Source of the DNA: Melampsora larici-populina 98AG31
Taxonomy: Eukaryota > Basidiomycota > Pucciniomycetes > Pucciniales > Melampsoraceae
Assembly (NCBI RefSeq): GCF_000204055.1
Contig: NW_006768786.1
Span: 131,865 to 195,864 of the forward strand
Reading direction: 5' to 3'
Length of the DNA: 64,000 nt
Both the position numbers and the translations under genes were made by a program. The notes under the pieces are model-generated. The model was not told where the DNA came from. It was given only the letters and a program-made list of their open reading frames with translations, and made no database searches. Positions 46,774 to 58,720 of the stretch are shown here, piece after piece; within the stretch, counting starts at the first letter, position 1; every line of letters starts with the position of its first letter.

Positions 46774-49646
46774 TTATCTATAATCAGGTGGTCTTTCAGT
46801 TGAAGCTGTCCTACGTAATGGTTGAGCTTCTTCACTTCCATCACTTGATCTTCTTTTTGTACGTTGATCTGCTTCATCTTCATCATCTCCGATATCAAAC
46901 TGTCAAAGGATTCACACAAATATTCCGATGTTGATTAGTTTGGGAACTACGTCTAGATGATGCTTAATATGAAAAGATAAAAAAGTATGACAAACCACAA
47001 CAGTTTCATTTCCAACTCTTCTTAATTGCAAAGGAACAGCATCACCACCATCTTCATGTGAAACCCATTCTTTACCATTCTCATCATCATCTCCACCCAT
47101 TCCACTTCTTCTACGATCATCATAATCATCTGCACCTTGTTCATCTTGTGCTAATTCATCACTCATTGCTAAATACCTGTTACGAGCCGTTGGTCTCCAT
47201 AAGAATGCAACGGAAATAAAACAGACAATATAAAGGAGTGCAAGCCATCCATCTAAGATGAACCATCGTGTTCGCCATGTTTCGGGTGCGTAATCTTCTT
47301 GAAGTCGATTGGAGAAGGAGATCGAGGAAACCAAAAAGAAGAGGATAATAACCACAGCGGCGGCGATAAGGATTCGATGTAATCTCACAAACACTGGGTT
47401 GGAGCGATATACGTTAGTAAACCTCTTAGATTGCCACGGATCAAGACTGAAAAGGATAATTAATGGCGTACTCTGCTTCTTGTAGGTTTGCTTGCGGCTC
47501 TCGAGATCCTGAATAGCTGCGTGTTTGAAGAGGTTATTCATGATCAGATCAAAAAGGAGGAAAGGTGTGATTAGACAATAAGTAGATGAAAGGATCCGAA
47601 CTTTGAGATAATGCTGCCATGATCCACATCATAAATCCAGTCAATGTAAATGCCAAAGGGAAGACCATGAAAAAGATCCAAAGTCCAGCTGATTCAAAGG
47701 GAAACGTTGCCATTCCAATAGCGTAGCTAAGAGAAGAAAAGTAAAGAGAGCGAATGTAAGACCAATGTGTTGACCTTTCCTAAGCTGTGAACCAAGAATA
47801 GTACTAACACCACACCAAATACAAAATGAGCAGCCGCCAAAAGACGTATCCGTATCATCATCGATCCGAGAGAGTCTTTTACAATACTATAGCCTAAGGA
47901 TACGATGAGGAGCATAAAGAATGACATGGCATTCCTTGCTGCGCTGAGGATTGAGACTGACAAAGCAAAAAGCGGAATAAGCAATGATGTATAATCTCAT
48001 CAGTCTGTATAATGAATATTGGGGATAGCGTACCGAGGACTAACAGAGCGTGTGTAACCGTGGGGGCGCCAACATCATTGACATATTTATAGTAACCCGA
48101 AACACTTGCTAACTCTACTACTAGAAATCCAATACTAGCCGAGATGTAATGCTGAAGATGATGTTGGAAATACAACAAAGTCAGACTCTTTCATGGACCT
48201 TTTTTCCATTTATAATGAGAGCGAACCTGAACGGGCAAAATCTCTGTACGATGTCTGTAACAATTGTATGTCCATAGCATACCAACAAGAACGTAAATCA
48301 ATGTGAGCGCTGCATAGAACTATGATGAATAACAAAAGGCAACCTCTGGAAAACTTTAGCTAGATCATGTCACCATATCAATGAAAAGGTTTTGAAACAC
48401 TGACAGCCACTTTGGGATATTCGCCAGCGGGCAAGTTGCCTTTGAACACGTTTTGAAAGTCTACCACACCAGTGTAAGACGTGTAGGTCGTAGTAGTGTC
48501 ATTTGGAGTTGCACCGGCAGTCAATGGAACAGCTCCCACACAATCTGACGGAAATTCAAACAAAAATTGCTAGGTCAGTGGATTCGATTCGACAATGATT
48601 TTCCGTTATTACTCCATCACAGAGTTTGGAGCTATCACCACCAAATCAAACTTTATAGGCCGAATTCTTTGGGACTGATAGTAAACCTTCGCTTCTTGTT
48701 AACAAAATTACTCACAATATCCAGTTTTAGTCACATTATATCGCCAGGGTCCAATGGCCATACTCTCCTTCTTTGTTGAAGCCATATCAGAAGCACTTTG
48801 AGGTGTAAGCTTAACACTTTTAGTCCATATACTAGTTGACTCTTTAGTAACCCCAGCTGGTAGAGGTGCAACAATAAATTCACCCAGGTGTTCGGAGGTA
48901 CATAATCGACGACTGACAGCATCAAGTGTGCAGACATATGTTCGCTATCGATGACAAATGCATGTCAGATGTGAAGTAAAATGTTATATGCTAGAAAAAA
49001 CTGACATTGCTGCTCCAGGTATTGGGTGTTTTCGGATCGGACTCATCCATTCCCAAATATTTTGCATCTGCCCATTCATAAATGACTAATGCTAATTGAC
49101 CTTTAGATGCAGGACCAAATAAAACTAAGTGAAAGTTGGGTTAGGATCACTATACTTCTAAAATTCAAAATCTGTACAAATTTCAAAGGTGTTCCAATTG
49201 AGTAGCTTTTGAGCGAGGTTCCGAAGACTCACTCTCAATATAAGGTTCCCGAGACCCGGCAAATTTCTGCCACATTCCAGAACAGACTGTTGGTGATTAT
49301 CCAGGATATAGCGTGAGAAAGGTACCATCCGTTACAATGATGAAAGAAGCGATAAGAAAACATCAGCGATCGGGTGAACTTCGCTTCTCGAGATACGATT
49401 GATGATTCGATCACAAGACAAATGTTACCTACCCTGTCTGACATCATCCTATCAAAATGTCCAAACGTAAAAAGACATCATAAATTAGATTTCTGAAATA
49501 ACGGTTAAATGACTGAACAAATCAATGGTAAAATTAAGCCTACTAACGGTATCTGAGATCAAAACCTGATAAGACTTGACAAAGGTAGTGAAGTACAATA
49601 AACTGATTAGAAATTGAATCGAGAAGGTTGACCGGCGAAATCTCAT
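46774..49646 (-). CDS. PTM1: PTM1/GPR107-type seven-transmembrane Golgi protein (595 aa)
   Basis: These proteins (Lung_7-TM_R domain, GOST family) have a lumenal N-terminal domain and seven helices and act in Golgi and endosomal traffic. Twelve exons (49646-49548, 49448-49433, 49286-49233, 49124-49006, 48944-48716, 48544-48405, 48319-48227, 48151-48034, 47956-47809, 47726-47602, 47516-46996, 46899-46774) give 595 aa in perfect phase. A signal peptide covers about 1-25. The lumenal domain shows RQVCSGMW, LALVIYEWADAKYLG, YVCTLDAV and GYYCVGAVP. The membrane region has EILPVQHYISASIGFLVVEL, AARNAMSFFMLLIVSLGYS and FPLAFTLTGFMMWIM, then WRTRWFILDGWLALLYI and the family signature LAMSDELAQDE. The tail is acidic and ends in a polar stretch. 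One exon is 16 nt. A 20-odd residue segment after SRKQTYKK (about 47460-47400) is unusual and could hide a short intron, but the frame stays open. Confidence 0.93.
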
Positions 49647-50129
49647 CGTATGATAATATGCCAGTCCGATCGTGACGTGGCAGGAAATTTATCGCGATTC
49701 TTTCTTTCTTGACAATCCAGCAGCCAATCTGATACAATGTAAAAGGTATGAGTCGTTAGGAGAGTCCTCGCTAGTGAATTGAGAAAAGAGATCTGGGTAA
49801 TTGGCCGTCAAGGTAAACCGTAAGACTACTGAAGGATAGAAAGGTGAATGTGAGTTAGAGTATGATTATAAACTTGCATGACAAAGGATGAATCACAAGA
49901 ACGAAATGAATCTTACGATGTGGAAAGAATTGATATTATCTTGTGAGTTGGTCTTGGTTGATGATGATGACTGTTTTGATGGTTCTTAATTTCGAATATG
50001 CTGAGAGGCACCAACGGTTTTAGATTTGGAATTGTAGTACAGTTTAACTTTATTCTGAGTATAGTTTTCATACCCTTAAGCCTGTTGACACCTCTCTTGA
50101 CAACCAAGATCTGCAAAATATATTCACCT
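49647..50129. other. Upstream region of the PTM1-type gene
   Basis: No gene is supported. Short frames only. Confidence 0.35.
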
Positions 50130-50285
50130 TCCCACCTGCCATGTCCTTGATCAACTTGCTGGCAAGGAAACTTTGGCTCAACCTGATAACATCTACAAGC
50201 TGTGAGCATATTTCGGAAATATCATGATCAAAAATAAATTGCTGAAGAACCCGCCACCATTGCTCGTGGCTTTCAAGCTTAGCTC
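50130..50285 (-). pseudogene. Fragment of an unknown duplicated coding sequence, copy 1
   Basis: The reverse strand reads KLESHEQWWRVLQQFI, then ISEICSQLVDVIRLSQSFLA and SKLIKDMAG, without a start or stop of its own. A related reading occurs at 51030-51150. No domain is recognised. Confidence 0.4.
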
Positions 50286-51029
50286 ATACATGATCCATTG
50301 GGTTAGGAAAATATGTGGAAAGTAAATATTTTATTAGGATATCCTTTTATTAAAGGCAGCTGCAGGTTCAAAAAAGAAATCTTTATGTACCAGGCAAAGC
50401 ACCCAGTCAAGTAAGTTAAATCCTCTTTCTGGTTCAATTTCTGACTTCCTGAAACCATTCACATTTGATCCATTTAATTTGTTACCAATATTATGTATGA
50501 TTTCTTGTGATTTGAAATCCTAAAAATAAATTGATCAATTAACACTTCTCTGTCTTCATCAAATCTGTCAAACAATCAATTTGAAACTTACTTTGTCACA
50601 GATGTTATATCATTGACTGATTTGTTTAACATCATCATACTCAGAATAAATCTTATGTATCTTCACCGTATTCAAAAATGAAATCAGGAAACTCGTCCTT
50701 CAGAAATGAACAAATTTGCAAAATTTACCTTTAACAGTTTGTTTGATGGTTAATAATCAGTGGTGTGCTGTGTGCATGGTGGTTTTGGGTGGTAAGCTGG
50801 ATTGATCAGATGAAAGATCAATGGTAAAATGGTAAACTGAATGAAATAAATCATGAATTGAAACCTAAGCCTATCCTCAAAGGAGTATGTAAGGCTTCCC
50901 AAATCTGAATCTTGTCTTTGTTTAAAAGACCTTCAACCTGGCAGTGGTAAATCCATCAAGTCCTTTTTTTGAACTTCTACATATTCTTCATCTTTCTCAA
51001 ACAAACTCATTGTTGAACTTTCATGACAC

Positions 51030-51150
51030 CTCACCTTCTAAGCTACTAGTACCATGTCCTTGATCAGCTTTCTGGCAAATAACCTTTGACTAAACTTGAT
51101 AAGATTGTGAAGTAGTGAGCACATATTGGTGTGGACACATTGACAGCAGA
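51030..51150 (-). pseudogene. Fragment of the same coding sequence, copy 2
   Basis: The reverse strand reads LIKFSQRLFARKLIKDMVLVA, aligned with the copy at 50130-50285, but the upstream part shifts frame. Nucleotide similarity (for example CATGTCCTTGATCA) confirms a duplication. Confidence 0.4.
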
Positions 51151-52321
51151 AAGCAATTCCTCAACTTGAGAGCGTGTTTGGTAAAGTATCAGAAATCTGG
51201 ACAGTGTAGAAATTGCATTCTGTAAAGTGTTTTTTTCTTCATTACAAGCATTCTGCAAATTCTAGAGCATTCAATTTATAGAATTCACAGAATGCTTGTC
51301 AGATGCCAATTCTAGGTTGATTTCTAGAATTGGCTATTAGCAAATTTGTACCTTGAAGAATATATTCAATCTTTTCAACGGTTAATTTCTATCAACTATT
51401 ACCTCATCCTCAGTCCATATAAACAACTATTTTTACCACTTCTGAACCATCTGGAACAGAAGGACTCTTACCAAATTTTCTATTGAGTCAAGTGGAGGGA
51501 TGGTATTAACATGGTAAATAGAGTGATCTGACATGTTGAAAATGGTCAACTAACTAACACCAGAGAATAGGTGGGTCCACCCCCAAATACCCTTGGATAC
51601 TGGTTGGGCTGATCAATATATTTGTCTTTCTTAATCTACAATGGGATTTATCTGAATTGTGATCCCTTTTTATCTACTAAAAATCTTGATGCAAAATGTT
51701 TGTGGTTGAAAGCTAGGCATGCCAAATTGTAAGACTTGATGTTGGATATTGTCTGACAGTGAGGTGTGCAAGAAAAAGGCAAAACTATTGCATTTCCCTC
51801 TTGAGGGGATGCACCAGGAAGATATTTTTTTGGAGATCTCTGGATGCTTTTCTTCTCACAAGAAGAGGACAATAGTGACTGAGGGAATGGGACTAAGTCC
51901 CTTTGAACCTGATTTCAGGGAGTGAAGGCTCAATGGAAGGATCTAGAATGAAAAACATGATTTCAGCAGCTACACTGAGGACAACTGAAGATAAGACTCG
52001 AGAACATTCCAGACAATGACAATAAAACCATCTCAGAAGAAATCAAAAAATCACAAATCAAAAGAGAATGAGAATGGATCAACATTATCAGTGGATGTAT
52101 TTGTGATGTGTAATATTTCAGCACATCATAGCTTATCAAGGTCTGAAAATCTGTAATCACAAGGAGAGTCAAAACAAAATAGTTGGATGAAAGCTAAGCA
52201 GTCAAGTCCCTGTGTCTATAGTATGTAGCACTTGTGTGTCAACAAGTGTGCACAACTTCCTTTTCTACCTCAATAAGAGTCTGTGTTTGCTTATTCATGA
52301 GCAAATAACACACAGCACAGC
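51151..52321. other. Intergenic, repeat-like, no gene
   Basis: Around 51240-51340 the words GCATTCTG and CAGAATGC, and AATTCTAG and CTAGAATT, occur in inverted arrangement, suggesting a decayed foldback element. Nothing else is supported. Confidence 0.35.
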
Positions 52322-54960
52322 TTATGAAATGTTATGATGAGCTTTGAGTGGCCTCCAGAACAGGTGCTGATCTTGGGTAAGCTGTGCTTTGGTCCGCTTC
52401 ATACATGTGGGACAATTGAACTTCTTGCCACCAGATGTCACAATCCAACTCTGTGTTAGTATTTCAAATTCACACCCAGAAAAATTGAAACCATTAGAGA
52501 AACAGACCATATCAGCAAAGTGTTATGATGTTTGTGTTATTGATTGTGTAGGTCAGGGGATAATCAACTTACATTTAAACAATCTTCATGAAACATGTGG
52601 GGTACCTTCCCACATTCTAACTTTACAAGGGATTGCCACTTCAAGAATCCAGCTTTACAAATGGCACATTGTTCATAATTTTTATCACCAATGAGGTTTC
52701 CTTTGAAGTCTTCATCTTCATCTGAGAGTAATAGACTTGATAAAAATCCATAATGACCACTGTCTGCTACAAAAGTATCAAGGTGACTTTGATCAGAAAT
52801 CCAGTCAGAATGAAAAAAAACTATATATTCTGGATCTCAGTGGCCTTTTGCATTTATGTCAGCTCCACCTTATTTGTGGCTGAACAAATTGCAAGCATGC
52901 ACATACATGCTCTGGTGCATGGAGCTGCCATGGTACCAAGATGGAATGACTTCTATCATGGATCACCAAGATTTTATTATTATTGAAAGGGAAAGAAGTG
53001 CTTACCATTTTTCCACACATGCATTTTCAGGTATTCTTCAAGTCCTTCAATGTAAGGACTTAATTTATACATCATTCCAATGAAAAAGTCTTGATCTTCA
53101 TGATATTTCTCCACATTTTTAAAATCTAGGCCATATAATTCTCCTTTACCTGAAGTGAGTACTGAATCTCGGACATTCAATTTAAGTAAACATTGCTTGA
53201 CATACGAAACATCCACCATGTGCAGGCTTTCAAAAGGCAATAAAAGGTGCATGATGTAAGGGTCCTTATCTTCCTTCTTGAAGTATGCTTGAAGATGAGG
53301 CTGTAATTCTGATTGGGACTTGACCCACAGGTCAATTGCTCTGAATGGTTTATTGGTTGATAACGAAGATTCAATGAGCTGTCTGGAAGATTCATAAAAC
53401 TCCTCCAGATATCCTAATATTGAATAGACATATCTGACGGCTTGGTCACCAGGAATATTGAGGGCAATGTGCTGGATACATTCCAATGTTAATTCCACAT
53501 TACTGGTCTTGTCTAAAGAGCTTGTTGGAAGTGATTTTTTGTAGAATTCTGTGATTTGAGTTTTTTGTTCGTGTAGTTCAGCATCTTTAAGATACGTTCT
53601 GATCTTCAAAATCCACTCGACTCGCTTGAGACCCTTAGTGATTGCCAGCTCTTGAGAGTCCGGGTACGATTTCTCCAAGTATTTTAATATATGACACAGT
53701 TGTTCGATACATACGTTGGCAATAGCTTTCAAACTGATGTGTTCCAAACATTGCAATGTCAATAACTTTAAAATATTTGCATCGTCCAAAGATTCTACTT
53801 TAATGAATTTTTTGTACACCTCTTCAATCTTCATTTCCATTTCTGGATATAGTGCATAGTTGATAAGGCCGAATCTAATGTCCATTATCAGCTTGACTCG
53901 CTCCAGAGCTTCTGTGATAGCAAGCTGCCTCGTAACTGGATAAAAGGAGTGTAGATGTTGCATTATCTGGTATATACGTTTGATTTCTCCAGGTGTAGTT
54001 TCTTCAACAATCTTGAAACGCAATAAATGGGATATCAATGAATCCGCAATTCCCGGTTTAGCCAAAGACATATTTTGAAGCAGTTGGTCGTGTATGCTTA
54101 TGAGTATAGGTGAGTCTATTCCAGTCCATCGAAGGAAGAACCCGAGGTCTTCAATCACTTCAACTCGCTCTAGAACTTCAGTCACAGCTAGAATCGTCTC
54201 AATCGTATCAGCTTTTCACATTTCGAAGGGATTCACACGATTCATGAATAGTGAAATACTCACCTTCGTCTACTGGAAACATTTCTGTTCTCGCGTTCAA
54301 GACACCATTGACCCTAGGTGTAAAGTCAATTCCTGAACATAAAATGAATACTTGCTTTTCCTATCTAGGACAGTATTTGAAGGTTAACATACCTAAGCCT
54401 TTCAATAAAAAAAGCTCCAATCCGCCTCGACTAACGCTACCTGTGTTTGGGTCTTCTCTGATAGGGTTGAGGTTCCCTCTCGGCAACAAAGATTGAAGTG
54501 TATCGAGGACACTCAAAGTCCACACTCTTTCATATAATTTCATATAACTCTCTTGTAAATAATCCAATGCGGTGATTATACTCTGTTGAAGGTAAAGATC
54601 ATCGGTGAAGATGCGAGAGTTGACTTCAACTTTCTCAACCATGCGCTCCAACTCTTCAGGAATGGTGCATAATGGATCCATGATGATGCTGGAATAAAGA
54701 TCACGAATCTTTTGCATTCTCTTGTAAGCAGCAAGATTTCTAGTGGTTCTGTCAGATGGGTTTGGCATCAAAGTCCTTGAATTAGCCTTAGATTCGATAT
54801 TTTGGACCGCTTCATTAAATGGCCGGATGGATTCTATTTTATTGAGTCGCGCTTGTATGTAGACCCCTTCGTCGACCTGCCTGCCCGACGGGATGAGGCT
54901 GCAAAAACTACTAGATGAAATTATCAAGTACCATCCCCACAATAAAATTGTTTTCTTCAT
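52322..54960 (-). CDS. Secreted helical-repeat protein with C-terminal RING-H2 finger (721 aa)
   Basis: Five exons (54960-54393, 54332-54264, 54211-53006, 52766-52573, 52450-52322) give 721 aa; all phases agree. The N-terminus (MKKTILLWGWYLIISSSSFC) is a signal peptide or signal anchor. Residues about 220-490 form three tandem helical repeats of 89, 92 and 90 residues, each opening with a version of LAITEALERV and closing with a version of YLEKSYPDSQE. The last two exons encode a RING-H2 finger (about 648-695): CAIC, then CGKVPHMFHEDC, then CPTC, giving the C-x2-C ... C-x4-H-x2-H-x2-C ... C-x2-C pattern, with a tryptophan before the last pair. RING-H2 domains usually recruit E2 enzymes for ubiquitin transfer. 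The link between the large exon and the RING exons rests on a GTAAGC donor, a TTGTAG acceptor and matching phase across a 239 bp intron. A secreted RING protein could be a host-directed effector or a secretory-pathway membrane ligase; neither is shown. Confidence 0.8.
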
Positions 54961-55617
54961 ACTGATTTCGATGGGTAATCAAGTGTTTGATAACCAAAAC
55001 TCGAAAGGTTCGGTTCGAGTGAGTTTTAATCAAATATTGCAGACGGACTTTTAAGATGTTGAGACGAGTCTTCAAGCTCAGGGATTCAAGTTTTCGAAAA
55101 GAAAATCGTCACAAACAATGCCTTCAATTTATGAGAATCCCCCTTCGATCAGACTTGGATCTTACCACCCTAAACCCGCCCTGGTGAGACTCCGCACCGC
55201 AAGTGTGATGCCTACAGCCCCGAGCGCAGACCGTCATTACAGCTCTATGCACTGCCACCACGCAGAGAGGACGAGTTTACTAGGTTATTGACCCAACTTC
55301 CCCCGTTTATTCTCATCTACGAGGTCCTTGTGAAACATATGGAATTTTGCATAAGTTCTTGGCTTCAGGCTGAGATTTTGGAAATCAAACAAGTCACAAA
55401 CCCGCTCTTGGATTTTGTGTGCTCATCTTTGTGTCCTGATAAAGGACATAAGTTTTCCGTTGGTTATGACCAAATGCCAGCTGATTTGATTTTATGATAT
55501 CATCATAATGAGTACTTTTATAACAAAAAATCTTGACAGATTTATCACCGTCAATCAAGCAAGTACATGAGAAAGAAATGAGTTTCCAGATCAAATTTCT
55601 CTGGTTAGAACCACTAC
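54961..55617. other. Upstream region of the RING gene
   Basis: No gene is supported. A GC-richer patch near 55160-55270 has no recognisable feature. Confidence 0.35.
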
Positions 55618-55815
55618 CAGCAAAGATACCTCAGATTTTGCAATCCAAGGTATCCTCAGACCTACATTTCCTTGGACTGTGTTTCCAAGGAATTAATCCG
55701 AGGCTTTCTATGGCCCCGGAGATTGCCTCAGATCAATTACTCAGACACACAGTCCGAGTCTATTGCCATCCGAGGATACCTCGGATTTTAAAATCTGAGG
55801 CATCTCTGTTGGCTG
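55618..55815. mobile_element. MITE-like element with ~90 bp imperfect inverted repeats
   Basis: The left arm has ACCTCAGATTTTGCAATCC and AGGTATCCTCAGA, and the right arm in complement has GCCTCAGATTTTAAAATCC and AGGTATCCTCGGA; both continue to GGACTGTGT. The exact ends and target duplication are unclear. Confidence 0.7.
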
Positions 55816-56648
55816 TGAACAGTCAGGTTGGAGAGATATGATGTGAATTCCAAAGTTTGAAGTGTCACTTATACATGTTTGTGCAAGGCAGCACCAACCA
55901 AGTTGTATTTTGTGGGTGGGACATACCCAGTCATGGTTGAGGGCAAGAGGAGCCGTTCAGGGCCCTTAATTTGGAGGAGGCAGCCCATATGCAGAGAAAT
56001 TCAGGTATCTGGATAGAATGAGGATCAGATATCAGTCTTGACTTAAGAGTGATGTATGATCGAATGAATCACAATCTAAAAGAAAGATTGAGAAAAACAA
56101 TTGTTAAGTTTGATGAAGAAAAAGAACAACAAATTCCATTTGGAGTGGGACTGTTTTCTTTGGGCTTTAACCATAAGTAAAACTGAAAAGTGGTTATATG
56201 TGCTAGATCCACATATACCACCCGCCCGAATCTTCTGACATTTAGATAGTCAAGCTTACGGGATGGCGGGCCGCAGGCCGGTCTGGTTTTGCATGGTTGG
56301 TAAAACTTTTCCTCCTGTGCAAAAACCAAGAGCCGTTCCATTGACTTGCTGGGTGGGTGGGTGGTATTTTTGAATCTAAAAGAGAACCAAACTGAGGATT
56401 GTGTACCAAGATTTGGATGTGCTGGGTTCCAGGATAGTCGAGTCTGTTGGTGTGGGAATAGGAAATTCTGAACTTCACCTGTTGGAAAGGTGGAAAGTTT
56501 TTTCCTCCCGCGGCGCCGGTTAGAAGCATATGCTTTTAGCCATCTCAACTAGTACCACCATCATGGAACTCACCTCCAAGTTGTGCCTTTGTTTGCGGTA
56601 CCAAAGAATAGGTTGGTCTTATATGTAAATGTAATCATCAAACATTAA

Positions 56649-57593
56649 GGGCCCGTTTGGGTTGTTTTCAGATATTATCTGACCTGAAAACCAAATTTTG
56701 ATTTGCCCCTATCTCAAGGGGCACATCGAGATACTGGTCTTTCAGATATTGAGATTGCCAAACAGTGATCCAAAAGAGGTCAAAAGACGTCTGTTGACCT
56801 TGCGGTGATCATATTTCTGTTAGGTAACAACCACATGAGATTGTATGTATCTTTTTGTTCAACTCAAACTTTTGAAACAATCATTGTTGACCTTCATTGT
56901 TCTCATCCTACTGTAATCTTTCCATTTGATGTATCCATTCTTCTTTTGAACTCGATCTTATCTCTTTAATAATCTAATTGGTCAATTTCTTCATCTATAT
57001 ACTTTGATAAATACATTTTAAATTGATCTTTTAATAATTTCATCATCTAAATCTACGTTATCAAATTGTCGGTTGATTCTAGTTCTACTACTGCTCAAAG
57101 GTAAGATTGATCAAACCTTTTGAATCAAAGTATCATTGATAGCATTTTTCAAAGTTTAGTATAACTATTCAAATAAGATCCTTGAACAATATCCTTTAGA
57201 AGAATATCTAAACAAGGCAGAGATGAGATTATAAAATGATCAAAATAGTAAAAACTATTATGGAGTGAGGGTGGATGAGCAAAGCAGTGAGGATCGAAGA
57301 ACATAAGGGTGTGTGTGGGTGATGAGAAGTTGAGAAGGAGATGAACGAAGAAGATAGATGGAGGAGGGGCACATCAAGATAGAGCCTTCAGATATGGCCA
57401 AAAGGCTGTATCTCGATGTGGACCAATATCTCGATATTGACAATCAGATATTGACCTCAAATATTCGAACCAAACGCTGATCTGATTTCGAATATCTGGT
57501 CGAGATTGGACCCAGATACAATGTGGCTGTATGTCACTTTTTTGGTGTGAAATTTGGCCACATCATATCTGCTCGCGGTGTCTGAACGGGCCC
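56649..57593. mobile_element. PIF/Harbinger-like non-autonomous element, TAA target site
   Basis: The left end GGGCCCGTTTGGG and the complement of the right end, GGGCCCGTTCAGACA, are flanked by TAA at 56646-56648 and 57594-57596. The 3 bp TAA duplication fits PIF/Harbinger transposition. Subterminal GATATTGAGAT and ATCTCGATATTG words repeat in both orientations. The 945 bp body encodes no transposase. An alternative is a hAT element with a degraded 8 bp duplication. Confidence 0.75.
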
Positions 57594-57596
57594 TAA

Positions 57597-58720
57597 CAAA
57601 TGATGTCATGATGTTAGAAAGAGAAATATATCATCTACAATGCACATATTACCACACACGTGTTATGTTAATAATGAGATGTTGCTATGCTACACTCAAT
57701 TCATGCCAGTGCAAGTATGCACATTTGTTCCAAAGTGACAGTGCATTTTCAGTGACCAATGGTGATTCCATTGGTCAACACAGCTTGGATGTCTGAAATG
57801 GATCAAACAATCTGATGATTAGCTTTTTGACAGGGCATGGATTCTTGGGTGTGTTTTTGACCTCCATCCTAGCTGTTCAGAATCCTCTTTGCCTTGTAGC
57901 AGGACCGGTTGTATGCACACTGAGCAAGCCTGATTATGATGCTTGCTTTTTTGCAAGGCAATCCATCTGATTAAAGATTCAATTGTGTTGTATTGTTTAT
58001 TGTGCGCAAACAAGGTGTCATACAACAATTACACAACTACAAGCTGAGTTGGCTTTAGCCATTAAACAGTGAATTGCTAATCTGTCTCTGCTGGTAATTT
58101 TGCAAGAAGGGTTGGTGCAGGTACATCATCCTCATCCCCACAAGACACATTGAATAAATACACAAGGTAAAAGCTGGAACAACTGTGGGAAAACAGGGTG
58201 GGAAACAAGTATTAGTGCAATTGTTTTCTTTGGTGGCTGTGTTTTGGCAAGATTGACTTACTGTCAAAGTATCTGACCATTTGTGAAAACCTTGGCCAGA
58301 CAGTGTGTCATGAAACAGTGGCAGCTGAACTGGAAAGCTTTGTGGGTTTGTTCATTCAGATCAGATTTGTATGTTTGAATGGTGTTGTTTGACTAGTAGC
58401 TTGGACAGTAATATGCAGCACATCCTGATGAAAAAAGAAAGTTTAGTCAGAAACAAATGTATTAGAATTTTGGGGGACAAGGTTGAAGGTGATACAGGGC
58501 AATTGAGAGTGATTACAGCAACAGTGTGTACACCATCAAAGTTGTAAAGGTAACCATCCAAGACCAGAACAGTGCTGCATGTTGGTGGAGGCAGTCATAC
58601 AGACATCATGTCAATGTCCTTGACGTGGTAGCACATCAACAAGCACACACAGAGAGTTTTTAAACAAATCCAAAACTCTTTTAGTAAGATTTAGACTGAC
58701 ATTGTTGTTGAGCACCCTTT
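57597..58720. other. Intergenic, repeat-like, no gene
   Basis: Only short open frames on both strands, none supported. Confidence 0.35.

Noticed and set aside
56069..56548. Reverse 159-codon frame
   Set aside because: No recognisable domain; its neighbours are MITE and Harbinger-like DNA, and composition does not resemble the real genes in the window.
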